DNA of 64,000 nucleotides from Salvia splendens (GCF_004379255.2 NC_056047.1:29774293-29838292), one strand, 5' to 3'. Positions 32,453 through 42,821 are shown, counted from the stretch's first letter. The notes: generated from the letters alone by a model not told the origin. Numbers and translations: made by a program.

Positions 32453-33941
32453 GGAGAGGCTAAGAAGAAGAAGGATGAACCGGTGGATTTTATGGATATC
32501 TTTGGAAAGTTGGAGATAAACCTACCGTTCTTACTGGCTTTGAAATTGCTGGTCTTCAGCAAATTTATTATAGAGTTCATAGCTGGAAAGACAAGACCTA
32601 GTGGGAAGATCCTGATTGGAGAGAACATGTCAGCAGTGATTCAGAAACGCACTGACCCAGGTATGTTCACCTTACCCATTTCCATTGGTGATGTCAGAAT
32701 TGAGCATGCTATGTGTGACTTAGGGGCATCGATAAATGTTTTACTGCTTTCCATATACAAAAAGTTGGTAGGAGTAGGAATGGTGGATACGAAGGTGGTA
32801 ATCCAATTGGCGGATATGTCGTGCATTTGTCCAGAGGGAGTTATAGAAAATGTCATAGTCAAGGTGCCAATTTCCATGTTATTAAAATGAGTGATAATGA
32901 ATCCTCAGAGTCTAGTGGCGTGCTTCTAGGTAGACCTTTTCTGCGTACAGCTAAGACCATTATAGATGTTTTTGATGGAACCATATGCCTGGACTATAAT
33001 GGGGAAAAATATACATTTAACATAGATGAAGCAATGAAGAAACCATTAGATGTTGAAAATTTACATACTGTCTATGTTATTAACCCCATGGTCCAAGAGT
33101 ATCTTGAGACCGAGTTGATGCAAGAGCAGATTGATAATTCAGAGTTAAGTCACTCTATTGACAGAGAGGTAGCTGGATGGTGTGAGACTATGCATACAAG
33201 GGAACTAATGGATGAGGAGCTGGCCGAAGCTATTTCAGAGTTTTGTAAAAATCCAGAGTTCGCCAGGTCAAGGGGATTAGCCGATGTGGCTAGCGTGGAA
33301 AATTCTTCTGGGTCTGCAAAGGGAATGATAACTGATGCGACAGAAAAAAAATCCCCTGCCCCAGGAAATAAGTACCCCTAAGAGGGAACTGAAAACGCTC
33401 CAACCAGGTCTCAAGTATGCCTATCTAGATGAAAATGGGACATTCCCAGTAATCGTCAACAACAACTTGACCAAGGAACAAGAAAAGGAATTACTGGAGG
33501 TAATCAAAAGGAACAAGAAGGCCATAGGATGGACTCTCTCAGACCTAGTAGGGATCAGTCCTGATCATTGCATGCACCACATCAGGTTGGAAGAAGCTGC
33601 GAAGGCTTATAGGGACCCACAACGCAAGCTAAATTCAAACATGAGGGAGGAAGTTCTGAAGGAAGTTTTGAAGCTGCTTTCTCTAGGTATCATTTACTCC
33701 ATTCCAGATAGTGAATGGGTAAGTCCAGTTCACATGGTTCCCAAAAAGTCAGGAATTCAGGTAGTTAAGAATGACAAGATTGAATTAGTACCCACCCGAC
33801 TTGTCACTGGGTGGAGGATGTGCATAGACTACAGGAAGTTGAATGAAGCAACCAGGAAGGATCATTTCCCATTACCCTTCATTGATCAGATGTTGGAGAG
33901 ACTGGCCGGGAAGCAATACTTTTGTTTCCTTGACGGGTACA
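32453..33941 (+). pseudogene. Athila protease and truncated reverse transcriptase, copy 2
   Basis: Protease reads MFTLPISIGDVRIEHAMCDL with the DLGAS site near 32720. A deletion of about 24 bases relative to copy 1 at 32868 shifts the frame before VLLGRPFLRTAKT. A second shift near 33378 leads to the RT frame (LQPGLKYAYLDENGTFPVIV, SEWVSPVHMVPKKSGI, TGWRMCIDYRKLNEATRKDH). RT ends abruptly after QYFCFLDGYT, well before its catalytic FMDD box, and joins the right end of the Harbinger element. RNase H, integrase, the env-like frame and the 3' LTR are absent from this copy. By chance the RT frame runs on into the last Harbinger codons and stops at 33965. Confidence 0.87.
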
Positions 33942-34014
33942 CTGCAGGTGGAAGGGCAGGAGGATAAAATACTGACGTGGCGGTGCATAGGGCACCCCAC
34001 TGTGGATGCTCTAA

Positions 34015-35360
34015 CTTAGCTTTAAATAAACCAGAAGATTTAATTAGTGGATATTAATTAATCAAAAGATTAATTAACTAAATAAATTAAGGAATTTACT
34101 TGATTCAAAACTACGCAAAGTCACTTTAAAAAAATTAATTCTAGGGAATTTAAGTCTAAGTAACTAATTTAATTCAAGCAAATAAATCCTTATACAAAAA
34201 CCTTTGAGGATATCAAAAGGTGGGCAAGGGGAACGAGCCCATGTAGAAGATGACTTGTTGGGAGAATGCTTGTTTCTTCTCTTGTTTGGTGTCTGTTGTA
34301 ATTTTGAGCAGTTCTTAGGTGCTAGCTGCTTTGATGTTACCGGTTAGTGTCTGACTTGTTCTCCTCAGACTTTGACTCTTGTTGTCTTCTCCTCTTGTCA
34401 GCTTTTCGATTGTTATGATGTAATTTGTATTTATATTTCTTTTTTTAGTAGTTGTTGGATTGTTACTATCTTGTACTCTCCCTCACCACTTTTGTGGTAA
34501 AAAAACAGTACTATTATTTATATGTAGCCCAAAACTCGAAGCATCTATCTAAGCTCAAAGGAAAGCAAAACTTCTAGTCCAAACAATTAATTTTATGAGG
34601 GAGCCCACTCAAAGTCCAAACAATTAATTAGTAGTGGACTCTAGCTATCTATTTCGGCAAAAAACTAAATATAAAAGCCCAAACAATAGCCCAAGACAAA
34701 ACCCTAAAACTCACTAATTAAAGGACTACACCTATTCTTCATTTTTTATGTCCCTCACGCACAAGGAAAAAAAATTAGAAAGAGAATATCTCCACTCTCT
34801 CTAGACGTCTATCCCCAGTCGCCGAAAAATATATGCAGCTACCGCCGCCGGCCATTAACTACGACACATAGGCACCGGAAAAAAAAAGTATAGGGCCATG
34901 ACCTTTTTTTAACAACAACAGTCTTGGTTTTCTTCGAATTGGGCAAACATTATTTGATCGTTCTCACATTTAACGGCAGGTAAATGACTCATCCAACATC
35001 ACTTTAATCGAAGGAAATTAAATTTGAACGGTTAGATCTTCCATTATTTATTTCCAAAAGGACTGGCATTTTGAAAAGTAGCTGTGTCGACTTTCTACAT
35101 GATCGGAGGTTCAACCATTGTCCGATCATTCTGAAATTTTAAAGGAAGGTAAACAACTTATCCATCTTCTTCTTTCTAACCTAAGGATATTAAATTTGAA
35201 CGGTATCTTTGCTTATTAATTTCCAAAGGGACTGATGTTTTAAGATGTTTATTTTTAAATTGAAACAAAATATGTGTTTTTCTACTCTCTTGAATTTGAG
35301 TGAAAAAGTTGGGTTATCTAGTGCTGAAAACATGTTTGGCTATGAAGTTGGAGTGAGAAT
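34015..35360. other. Intergenic DNA with a diverged local duplication
   Basis: No gene is recognised. 34240-34500 is pyrimidine-rich on the plus strand (CTTGTTTCTTCTCTTGTTTG, later CTCTCCCTCACC) and ends in AAAAAAA, faintly like a LINE 3' tail, but no reverse transcriptase or target duplication supports that. 34680-34900 has leader-like AAACCCTAAAACTCAC and GCAGCTACCGCCGCCGG words without an open frame. 34953-35078 and 35120-35240 are diverged copies sharing AAATTTGAACGGT and ATTTCCAAA(A/G)GGACTG. Confidence 0.5.
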
Positions 35361-35362
35361 TA

Positions 35363-35561
35363 CTCCCTCCGTCCCATTAAATATGCACCATTTGCTTTTT
35401 GGCACGTGATTTTATGTAGTGTTGTTTTGCGAGAATGAAGAGAGAGTAAAGTAAGAGAGAAGAAAAAGTAGAGAGAGTATTGTTTCATTTTTAGAAACGT
35501 TTCATTTTTAATGAGACACACCGAAAAGGAAAATGTTTCATTTCTAATGGGACAGAGGGAG
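35363..35561. mobile_element. Stowaway-like Tc1/mariner MITE, 199 bp
   Basis: The left end CTCCCTCCGTCCCATTA and the right end TAATGGGACAGAGGGAG are inverted repeats with one mismatch, flanked by TA on both sides (35361-35362, 35562-35563). The interior is non-coding with an ATTTTTAGAAACG/TTTCATTT pattern. The first 13 bases match those of the adjacent mariner-like element, so that element's transposase family is a candidate for having mobilised it. Confidence 0.9.
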
Positions 35562-36254
35562 TATGTTTTTAATTTTTGAAAGTTTCTAAAATTTGGTACA
35601 TTTGATAGTACATACTTCAAAGAATAAAATGAATTTCTGATAAAGTATTTACCCAAATGGAAAGAGAGAGAAGAATTTGTTTGCCAACTCCCCTTTTATA
35701 CTCCCTCCGTCCCCGATTAGGAGTCGTTGTTTGACTCGACACGGGTTTTAAGGAAGTGTTTGAATGGTTTGTGTAGTAAATGGAGGTAGGTAGTGGAATG
35801 TGGGACCTCTTTGACTTTTGGTGTAATAAATGTAATTGAATCAATTCAATGGTTAATTTAAATTTAATCTTCAATTTACATTAAATGTTTACTGCCAAAA
35901 ACAATGCAATTAAATTTAATTGTATAGTCATTAACTAAATTCGACACTGCCCCAAAATTGAAGGAAAAAAGGTGCAAGTTGCACTATAATTGCAAAATTA
36001 AAGCTGTGCAATGGAAATAGAGAGGGCACGTTGCATATCAATTCAAACTCCTCCCAAAAATTGAGAGGGAACCCCACTTTCATTTAATGGAGGGAATTCT
36101 TACAAGGAGGGAAAATGTACAATTCAAAGTGTTCACCAACTCCTATAAATACATTCATTTCTACTCTTCGTTTAGTTCCACCAACCAAAACAAAAAAAAA
36201 AGGAAAAGCTATTGGTTTTGTAGTATACCCTCAGAAAATTTTCATCACTGGGTA

Positions 36255-37755
36255 ATGGAGACTGAGGTGGTCCGAGTGTTGGTCCCTGATCAGGAGCAGT
36301 AGGGGCAGTGGCAAGGGCAGGGTGGATGGCATCGGCCTACATTAGCATTGACTAGCCCTCAAAAAAACCTCATTGCGCAGTTTCTTCTACAGCGAAGTAC
36401 AACTGGAGTGCTGCCAAGAGGTTCTTGTGCAGAGGCTGCCAAAAAATTCAACATCCACAAAAGGACAGCAGAGAGAATATGGCACATCAGTAAGCAGCAG
36501 ATAGACAGAGGGGAACCTGTCATGATGCAAGGCAAAGTAACAAGTTATCAACACAAAGATAAACTCATGTTAGATGAAGACAAGTTTAGAAAGCTGTCCA
36601 TGATTGAGAGATCAACCATAAGGAAGGTTGCTTCTAAGATGGAAGTAAGCAAGACAACAATTGGTAGATTTCTTAAGAGTAATCAATTGAAACCTCATAC
36701 AATTGCTATCAAGCCTACACTTACTGAAACCAACAAAATTGCAAGGATGAAATGGTGTCTTTCTCATATTCAGCCAACACTCGCTGAAGGTAAACTTCTT
36801 TACCATTCAATGCACAACATGGTTCATATTGACAAGAAATGGTTCTACATGACAAAGACATCAGATAGATACTACATGTTGCCGGATGAAGATGTGACAT
36901 ATAGGTCCTGTAAGTCCAAGAGATTCATCACTAAAGTGATGTTCATGGCTGCTGTGAGTAGGCCACTTTGTGGGCCTGATGGAGACATCATATTCGATGG
37001 TAAAATAGGGTTATTCCCATTCACAGAACAGATACCGACCAAAAGAAGTTCAAAGAACAGGCCAAAAGGGACAATGGAGACAAAGCCTATTCAATCAATT
37101 ACCAAGGAAGTCATGACAGCTTGTCTCCTAAACCAGGTATGTCACTTTTTATGTCAATAAAGCTATCAGACAGTATTCATATCATCATGTAGTCACATAC
37201 ACATATCATTGCCAGATTATACCAACAATCAAGGCCAAATGACCAACCAATGCAAGCAAGAAGATATTCATACAACAAGATAATACCAAACCTCACCTTA
37301 GAGCTGCTGATCAACAGTTTGAGACACTTGCTAGTACTGATGGATTTGAATTCCATCTAATTAGCCAACCACCCAACTCCCTAGACACAAATGTGTTAGA
37401 CCTTGGGTATTTCAGGGCAATACAGTCATTACAAGATGGCAAGATGGCCACAAATGTAGATGATTTGCTTAGGAATGTGTTTACCTCATTTGAAGAACTC
37501 TCACCATAGACTCTGAATAGAGTATTCATCACATTGCAAAGCTGTTTGACAGCAATATTACAAGTGCATGGGAAGAATGACTACAAGATCCCTCATATGA
37601 ATAAGGACAGATTGCAAAGAACAGAGGGACTGCCTCTACAACTTCAGGTTGAAGAAGCTTTGGTGAGAGAGAGCTTGGAGTATCTAAAGCTGCTTGAAAA
37701 CAACACTGGGGACACATATGACGTATGGAGGCTTAATCATGCTTTAGGGTACTAG
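36255..37755 (+). pseudogene. Mariner-like (Soymar-type) DD39D transposase with intron, three stops
   Basis: The frame starts at ATG 36255 (METEVVRVLVPDQEQ) and is stopped at once by TAG 36300. It then reads the helix-turn-helix region (LIAQFLLQRSTTG, AAKKFNIHKRTAERIWHIS) and the central part to LLNQ at 37136. A 79-bp intron with GTATGT donor and TTGCCAG acceptor lies at 37137-37215 in phase 0. Exon 2 reads FIQQDNTKPHLRAAD and SQPPNSPDTNVLDLGYF. Catalytic Asp codons are at 36831 (HIDKKWFYM), 37279 (QQDN) and 37399 (VLDLG), the last two 39 residues apart, the plant DD39D signature. Further stops are TGA 37240 (a Trp position) and TAG 37507. The predicted length, about 473 residues, is normal for the family. 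All three stops could be C-to-T changes. Confidence 0.92.
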
Positions 37756-38161
37756 ACATAAGTTAGGGACTGGAGTTTACAGTGTAAGCACCAACATATG
37801 TTGGTGTTTAAGATGTAAACTCTTTTTTTGTGCATAGGCTGCATTTTTTGTTAATGCCATCAGAAAAGTTTCATCACATAGCATCAGCCTCCAAACCCTT
37901 TATAAGGGGGTGGCTTTTTTGGCTAAATAGGCTCCATTTTGTATAAACATCATCACTGGACATCCTAGTAATTAATCAGTGAATATTTTTGTATCTTTGC
38001 TTCAAATTAGCCTACAAACCCTTCATAGGGGGTGGCTTTTTTTGCATTTCCCTCAAAAAGATTTCATCCTAGGGGGTGGCTCAATAACAACATGGGGACA
38101 TCAGAGAGATCAATTGCTTAGGAATACACAAATGCATATGGACACCAGAGAATAAATACAT

Positions 38162-38437
38162 CAGCCTCCAAACCATCAACATAGGGGTGGCTCAATAATA
38201 CGTAAACATGGACCAACATCACATTAAAATCAGCCTCCAAACCATGAACATAGGGGTGGCTCAATAACACATAAACATGGACCAACATCACATTAAAATC
38301 AGCCTCCAAACCATCAACATAGGGGTGGCTCAAAATCACATAAACATGGACCAACATCACATTAAAATCAGCCTCAAAACCATAAACATAGGGGTGGCTC
38401 AAAATCACATAAACATGGACCAATATCACATTAACAT
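38162..38437. repeat. Four 69-bp tandem repeats inside the mariner element
   Basis: CAGCCTC(C/A)AAACCAT starts at 38162, 38231, 38300 and 38369. Each unit contains ATAGGGGTGGCTCA and ACATGGACCAACATCACATT. Looser relatives (AGCCTCCAAACCC with GGGGGTGGCT) occur at about 37888, 38010 and 38472. The antisense frame through the repeats (DFNVMLVHVYV units) reflects the repeat length being a multiple of three and is not taken as a gene. Confidence 0.9.
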
Positions 38438-38523
38438 TGAGCAATGCACATAAGCATAGATTACATCAGAAAGCCTCCAAACCCTAAAAGGGGGTGGCTC
38501 TGAATTAGAAAGAAACTCACAAA

Positions 38524-39156
38524 TCAGAAGATATCCTTCATGCAAGGAAACATGATTAATAGCATAGCTTTTTCATTGTCGGTGTACTCTCTATTTGGCT
38601 CAACCGCCGACTGCATAGCTCCTTCCTCGATGTCATCCAAACCAAGACAAGGTGATTTGCTTTCCAGCAAATTCACAGAACGTGAAGGCAGATTGGTCCA
38701 AGATCCGTCAAAGGGGGCAAACGGAGCTTGAGTTTCAGATCCGTCGAGACCCTTACCCGGATCTCCAGTTTCAGATCCGGAGGTTAATGGGGATGGAGGT
38801 AGACTGTCAGAAACGTAGAAGCCCTCGGACGGAGGCTGAGTTTGAGAGCCATTGAAACCCTTAACTGGCGATTCGGTTTCAGATCCGACTTCAAATGGGG
38901 ACGGATCTAGGGTTTCAGAACCGTAGAATCCCTCGGACGGAGCTTCAGTTTCAGATCCGTAAAGGACCAGATCGGGAGGTGTCGGCCCTTTAGCCCCGTC
39001 GTCGCATATGAACGGTGCAACACCGTGAACCACCGACCGACGACAACTTGCGTCGTAATCTACCCTGTCTGGCGGTGTTTAAGGCACGACGGTGTCCATC
39101 GCGTCGGAGGGAGGCGGACGGGGAGACAGATTGAGGCGGAGGGGGAGAGGATTCAT
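38524..39156 (-). pseudogene. Antisense repeat-rich reading frame in the mariner element, unknown
   Basis: I do not recognise this protein. From ATG 39156 the minus strand reads MNPLPLRLNLSPRPPPSDAM, meets an in-frame TAA at 39079-39081 (a C-to-T change from CAA is possible), and continues open to 38524, about 210 codons in all. The middle is a degenerate 12-13 residue repeat with the core GSET-x-P-x-GF (GSETEAPSEGF, GSETESPVKGF, GSETGDPGKGL). The C-terminus is acidic, then hydrophobic (ESKSPCLGLDDIEEGAMQSA, later MLLIMFPCMKDIF). Upstream on the minus strand is a leader-like AACCCTAATTCTCG and CT-rich stretch just inside the right terminal repeat. It could be a captured host fragment or a second gene of the element; equally it may be a chance frame created by a GGATCTGA-type DNA repeat. 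Confidence 0.4.
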
Positions 39157-39408
39157 GTGTGAGAGGGACCGACAGTGAGAGAGAGAGTCGAGAGTGCGTA
39201 AGATGAATCGAGAATTAGGGTTGACTGCAAACCCTAATGGGTTTGCAATTTCTTTTTTTTTTCAGTGTAAATAATGGCATTCTCAGTAAATTTGCTAAAC
39301 ATTAAGGGTGATTTTGATGTCTTAAAATGGTAAGTGGGTAGAGTGACTCTTATTGGGGGACATCCCGAAAAGGAAATTAGCGACTCTTATTCGGGGACGG
39401 AGGGAGTA

Positions 39409-39960
39409 TTATTTCTCCAAACAAGTGGGTGAAGGAAATTAAATAATGATTGTTAGAAGTCCTATAAATTTAACGACATAACTCCATTGGTTGATCTTAG
39501 AGATTGTCCATCACGAGAATTTTCAAAAAAACGATTCTGAATTCTATCACAAAACTATTCATCACATTATCTAAAACTATTCACGACACTATTCATAATA
39601 TTCAAATCATGGCACTATTCGTCTATACTTTTTTACCGTGAACAAATTACCATGGATTGATGGGTCTCTCATTTGCAGGAACATGTTCAGGAATTGGAGC
39701 TTTCCAGAAATAAAGCAGTAGAGGTATGAAAAATCATAGCTCATCTTTGCAGTAACATATAGTTAAATAAAGTTAGTGCATTTTTCCCGCTCGCTGAGAA
39801 ATGACTTAGTAGACTTAGTAGAAATGACTTTTGTATATATATGGATATTTAATATCCATTTGAGTTAGTTGTAGACATATAATTATTGGATAACTTCTTG
39901 TATTTACTTGCACGTCAAAACTCTTTGAGGATATTACGTTCTCGTTGAAGTATTTGATTA
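39409..39960. other. AT-rich spacer with an exon-like 45-bp patch
   Basis: No gene is recognised. ACTATTCA words recur four times at 39555-39620. At 39679-39723 a 45-bp segment bounded by CATTTGCAG and GTATGA translates as EHVQELELSRNKAVE, which looks like a small coiled-coil exon; with no neighbouring exon it is at best a gene relic. Confidence 0.4.
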
Positions 39961-39964
39961 GCAA

Positions 39965-41283
39965 TTGATAAGGCCTATTTCATGCATCGGTTTAGGGGTA
40001 AAATGTATGCTATTTGATCAATTTATCGCACAAAACAAGTGTTAATTGTGCAGGAATGTCGCTTGACCAAGACAACAAGGCTAAACTGATCAAGCTGGTA
40101 CAAAAGGCGAAAAAAGCCAAAAATCGGGGAAGTTGATAAAATGAGTGATCAAGCAGTTAGGCGGGGACCACTGCGTTCTAGAAGAATGATACGTGAGGCT
40201 AATGAGCTGGATGGTGATCATCATTCTGTTATCAAGGACGACGTTCTAGAAGGGGACACGTGCTGATACGCAAGACGCAAGGACGGAGCTAACTCATCAT
40301 TCTGTTATTGAGGGGCGACGTCATTCTAGAAGGAAGGCACGTATCAATCAATGAGACGCTCGATCACAGCGTGAGCGAATATCCTCTTCCGAGATCGTTA
40401 TCCAGCTGGAGGTCATTGCGGCGGGCTTATAAATAGAGGATGTGCCACCACAGTTAAAGACCATCATCTATCTATCTTTTTTCCATTTTAAGCATCTTCC
40501 TTTTCAGTTTCTTCTTTTTGTTCTAGTTTTGAGTTTAGTTTCCTGTTCCGAAGGTAGCTTAGTTAAAGAAATAGTTAGAGAGAGAGCGAACGAAGGGAGC
40601 GCGACAGAATACTCGATATCTGGTCGATGCCGTCCCAAGTTTCCAACCAAGAGCTCCTCGGCCTTACTAGCTTTCTTACTTTCTGAAATTGTTAGCTTAG
40701 TTTAAATTCAGTGTTGTTCCGTAGTTCAAGTTTTGATCTTTTTGTATTCTGCATGTTCACCGCACTGTTCTGAGCTATAAAAATCGGAATTGTTTTGCTT
40801 TCGTCATCTTGTTTACTCTTCCAGATCAGTTTTGCTTTTTAGTCCTTGATTTAGTGTTTAATCGTGATGAATTGCAGATTGTTTGTGTTTCTCGTAGCAT
40901 GCCTAGGTAGTTAAGTTCTTATTTTCGCTTGTCGCTTACTTGATCCATTAATTGTGTCAGCATGATGAGTAGCTTGATGAAGTAGTTAGTTACATTCTTC
41001 CTAGCATAAATCCAGTAGCGTAAAACTCCCAACTTAAAGCGTGGCAGCAGCCGAACCCTGTTCTCTACTCACACACTCGATACACCGGTTTTTCTGTGGG
41101 ATTGACCCCGTACTTGCCGCTTTACTGTTACAGTAGTGCAAGTTTGGGAGTTATAAATTAGATTGGTGGCGAGCGAGAGCGAGAACGCATTGATCAAGTG
41201 GCAACGACATTTGCTAACTGGTCCGCCCGATCGGTTATCTTCTATATAACTTGATCAATCCATTCGCATCTTTCGAGCCCAAC
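39965..41283 (+). repeat. 5' LTR of the Gypsy remnant
   Basis: It begins TTGATAAGGCCTATTTCATG and ends near CGAGCCCAACT just before the primer binding site. TATAAATA is at 40428-40435. An 87-codon frame at 40442-40705 lies within the LTR leader and has no recognisable product. Confidence 0.82.
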
Positions 41284-41288
41284 TAAAA

Positions 41289-41306
41289 TGGCGCCGTTGC
41301 CGGGGA
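41289..41306 (+). promoter_or_regulatory. Primer binding site, aspartate tRNA type
   Basis: TGGCGCCGTTGCCGGGGA, identical to the Athila primer sites at 17017 and 30288. Confidence 0.87.
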
Positions 41307-41397
41307 AGCATGGTGTTATTTTATGTTTGTGTGTAGTGCATAGGTGTAAATAGTTTTATTTTCTCTTTTTTTTTCTCATTTGTTTTTCTTTCGGTTC

Positions 41398-42393
41398 ATG
41401 AGAAGGTACCAACGCGGTGGACACTGGAATCATCCTCATATGTACAGAGATACTAATGCTCATTGGAGCGTCCAGGAAGCCGGTGTTGTTACCACTTGAT
41501 ACAGAGCCGTACTAGCAGCAACAGTAGCCGTTGATCAACTGACCAGCGAAGAGGAAGGAGAACAGAACGCGCCACCCAACCACCACCACTTGAACAAGCA
41601 AAAGCAGAGATGGCCCTCGTCGACAACGACTCAGGAATTGGCTCTCTGCACGCTCATGACGAAAAGGAGCCCACCTATGCCATCGCCATCACTCCTGGGA
41701 TGCGGACCATCGCAATCAAATCAGGAGTACTGGCCGTTTTGTCCAATTTCTATGGCCTCTCGAAGGAGTGTCCTTATGCATTTCTGGAGGAATTCTGCAG
41801 ATACTGTGATATTCAGTCCGTGCCGGCTGGATCCATATCAGAAGATTACAGGCTCAAGGCTATTACCTTCGTCTTAAAGGGCGATGCGGGAGTCTGGCTG
41901 TCAAGGTTGCCAGAAGGATCGATCAGGACCTGGGCCGAGTTCCGTATGATATTCTTAGATCGTTTCCTCCCAGCATCGAAGATGAGTGCTCTTAAGCGGG
42001 AGATTACAGAGGCTAGACAGGAGTATGATGAGCCCCTGGGCCAGTACTGTGATAGATTCCAAGGGCTACTTCAAGCATGCCCCGACCACAAGATGGGAGA
42101 GAGGGAGATCTACTCAACCTTCTATGGCGGACTTACGGTACACAGCAAAAACGATCTCAACCTAGCAGCTCAAGAGGATTTCTCAAAAACCCCATTCAGC
42201 CAAGCAAAGAGTATCATGGAGAGGCTAATCGAATCCAAGCGGTCGTATGAGACATCCCGTGGCCAGTACAGAAGAGGTGGTGCACGCAGCAGAGGCGCGC
42301 AGTGATAAGAAGTTGGAGGCTCGATTCGAGCAAATGGCGAAGAAGCTGCTGGAGGCAGTAGAGAAGTCCAAAGCACCTCCACCGCCACCGCAC
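41398..42393 (+). pseudogene. gag: Gypsy gag fragment
   Basis: ATG 41398 opens a short segment (MRRYQRGGHWNHPHMYRD) that parallels the Athila Gag N-terminus but stops at TGA after GVVTT. The capsid region is open from 41610 to 42305: AVLSNFYGLSKECPYAFLEE, AGVWLSRLPEGSIRTWAEF and ALKREITEARQEYDEPLGQY, the retrotransposon Gag fold. A stop at 42303 is followed by a coiled segment (RFEQMAKKLLEAVEKSK) in another frame. It ends at about 42393, where a deletion fuses it to the 3' LTR. It is clearly related to, but distinct from, the Athila Gag above. Confidence 0.85.
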
Positions 42394-42821
42394 TGTTCTG
42401 AGGTATAAAAATTGGAGTTGTTTTTCTTTCGTCATCTTGTTTACTCTTCCAGTTCAGTTTCGCTTTTTAGTCCATGATTTAGTATTTAATAGTGATGAAT
42501 TGCAGAGTTTTTGTGTTTCTCGTAGCATGCCTAGGCAGTTAAGTTCTTACTTGATCCATTAATTGTGTCAGCATGATGAGTAGCTTGATCAAGTAGTTAG
42601 TTTACATTCTTCCTAGCATAAATCCAGTAGCGTAAAAACTCCCAAATTAAAATGTGGCAGCAACCGACCTCGTACGTGCCGCTTTATTGTTAAAGTAGTG
42701 CGAGTTTGGGAGTTATAAATTACATTGGTGGCGAGCGAGAGCGAGAACACCTTGATCAAGTGGCAACGACATTTGCTAACTGGTCCACCGATCAATCCAT
42801 TCGCATCTTTCGACCCCAACC
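42386..42821 (+). repeat. Truncated 3' LTR of the Gypsy remnant
   Basis: Sequence from CACCGCACTGTTCTGAG onward repeats the 5' LTR from about 40761 to its end, with substitutions and some deletions. The first two-thirds of the LTR is missing. The CACCGCAC word is shared by gag and LTR at the junction. Confidence 0.85.

Larger units (their letters stand above)
15526..33941 (+). mobile_element. Athila-type Ty3/Gypsy element: LTR-internal-LTR-internal, 3' LTR missing
   Basis: It has two LTRs (15526-17010, 28844-30281), each followed by an aspartate-tRNA-type primer binding site and a gag-protease-RT internal region. The first internal region is full length, with an env-like frame after integrase; the second stops abruptly inside reverse transcriptase at 33941. 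No third LTR is present. The target duplication should be ATCAC (15521-15525); at the right junction only CAC of it is recognisable. The internal copies are very similar, so the array probably arose by LTR-LTR recombination or successive insertion. Confidence 0.88.
14073..34011 (+). mobile_element. PIF/Harbinger DNA transposon, split by nested retroelements
   Basis: The left end reads GGCCATCCACAGTGGGG and the right end ends CCCCACTGTGGATGCTC, an inverted pair with two mismatches in 17. The 3-bp duplication TAA (14070-14072 and 34012-34014) fits the PIF/Harbinger superfamily. GC-rich subterminal GGACGA and CGTCCG words follow at 14095-14250. The element proper is about 1.5 kb; 15526-33941 is inserted LTR retrotransposon sequence. 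Only a transposase gene is present; the Myb-like second gene of autonomous members is not seen. Confidence 0.9.
35701..39406 (+). mobile_element. Mariner-like element (plant DD39D type), 3.7 kb
   Basis: The left end CTCCCTCCGTCCCCGATTAG and the reverse complement of the right end CTCCCTCCGTCCCCGAATAA match except for a few positions and both continue GAGTCG. TA duplications flank it at 35699-35700 and 39407-39408. It holds a transposase pseudogene (36255-37755), four 69-bp repeats (38162-38437) and an antisense repeat-rich frame (38524-39156). Confidence 0.93.

Noticed and set aside
34240..34505. A LINE 3' tail
   Set aside because: Only a pyrimidine-rich stretch and a short A run are present; no reverse transcriptase, no endonuclease and no target duplication.
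38162..38437. Regular repeats that might suggest a CRISPR array
   Set aside because: The units are contiguous 69-bp tandem copies without unique spacers, in a plant transposon.
38118..38444. A 108-codon antisense frame with repeated VHVYV units
   Set aside because: It is the translation of the 69-bp DNA repeat, whose length is a multiple of three; no other coding signal.
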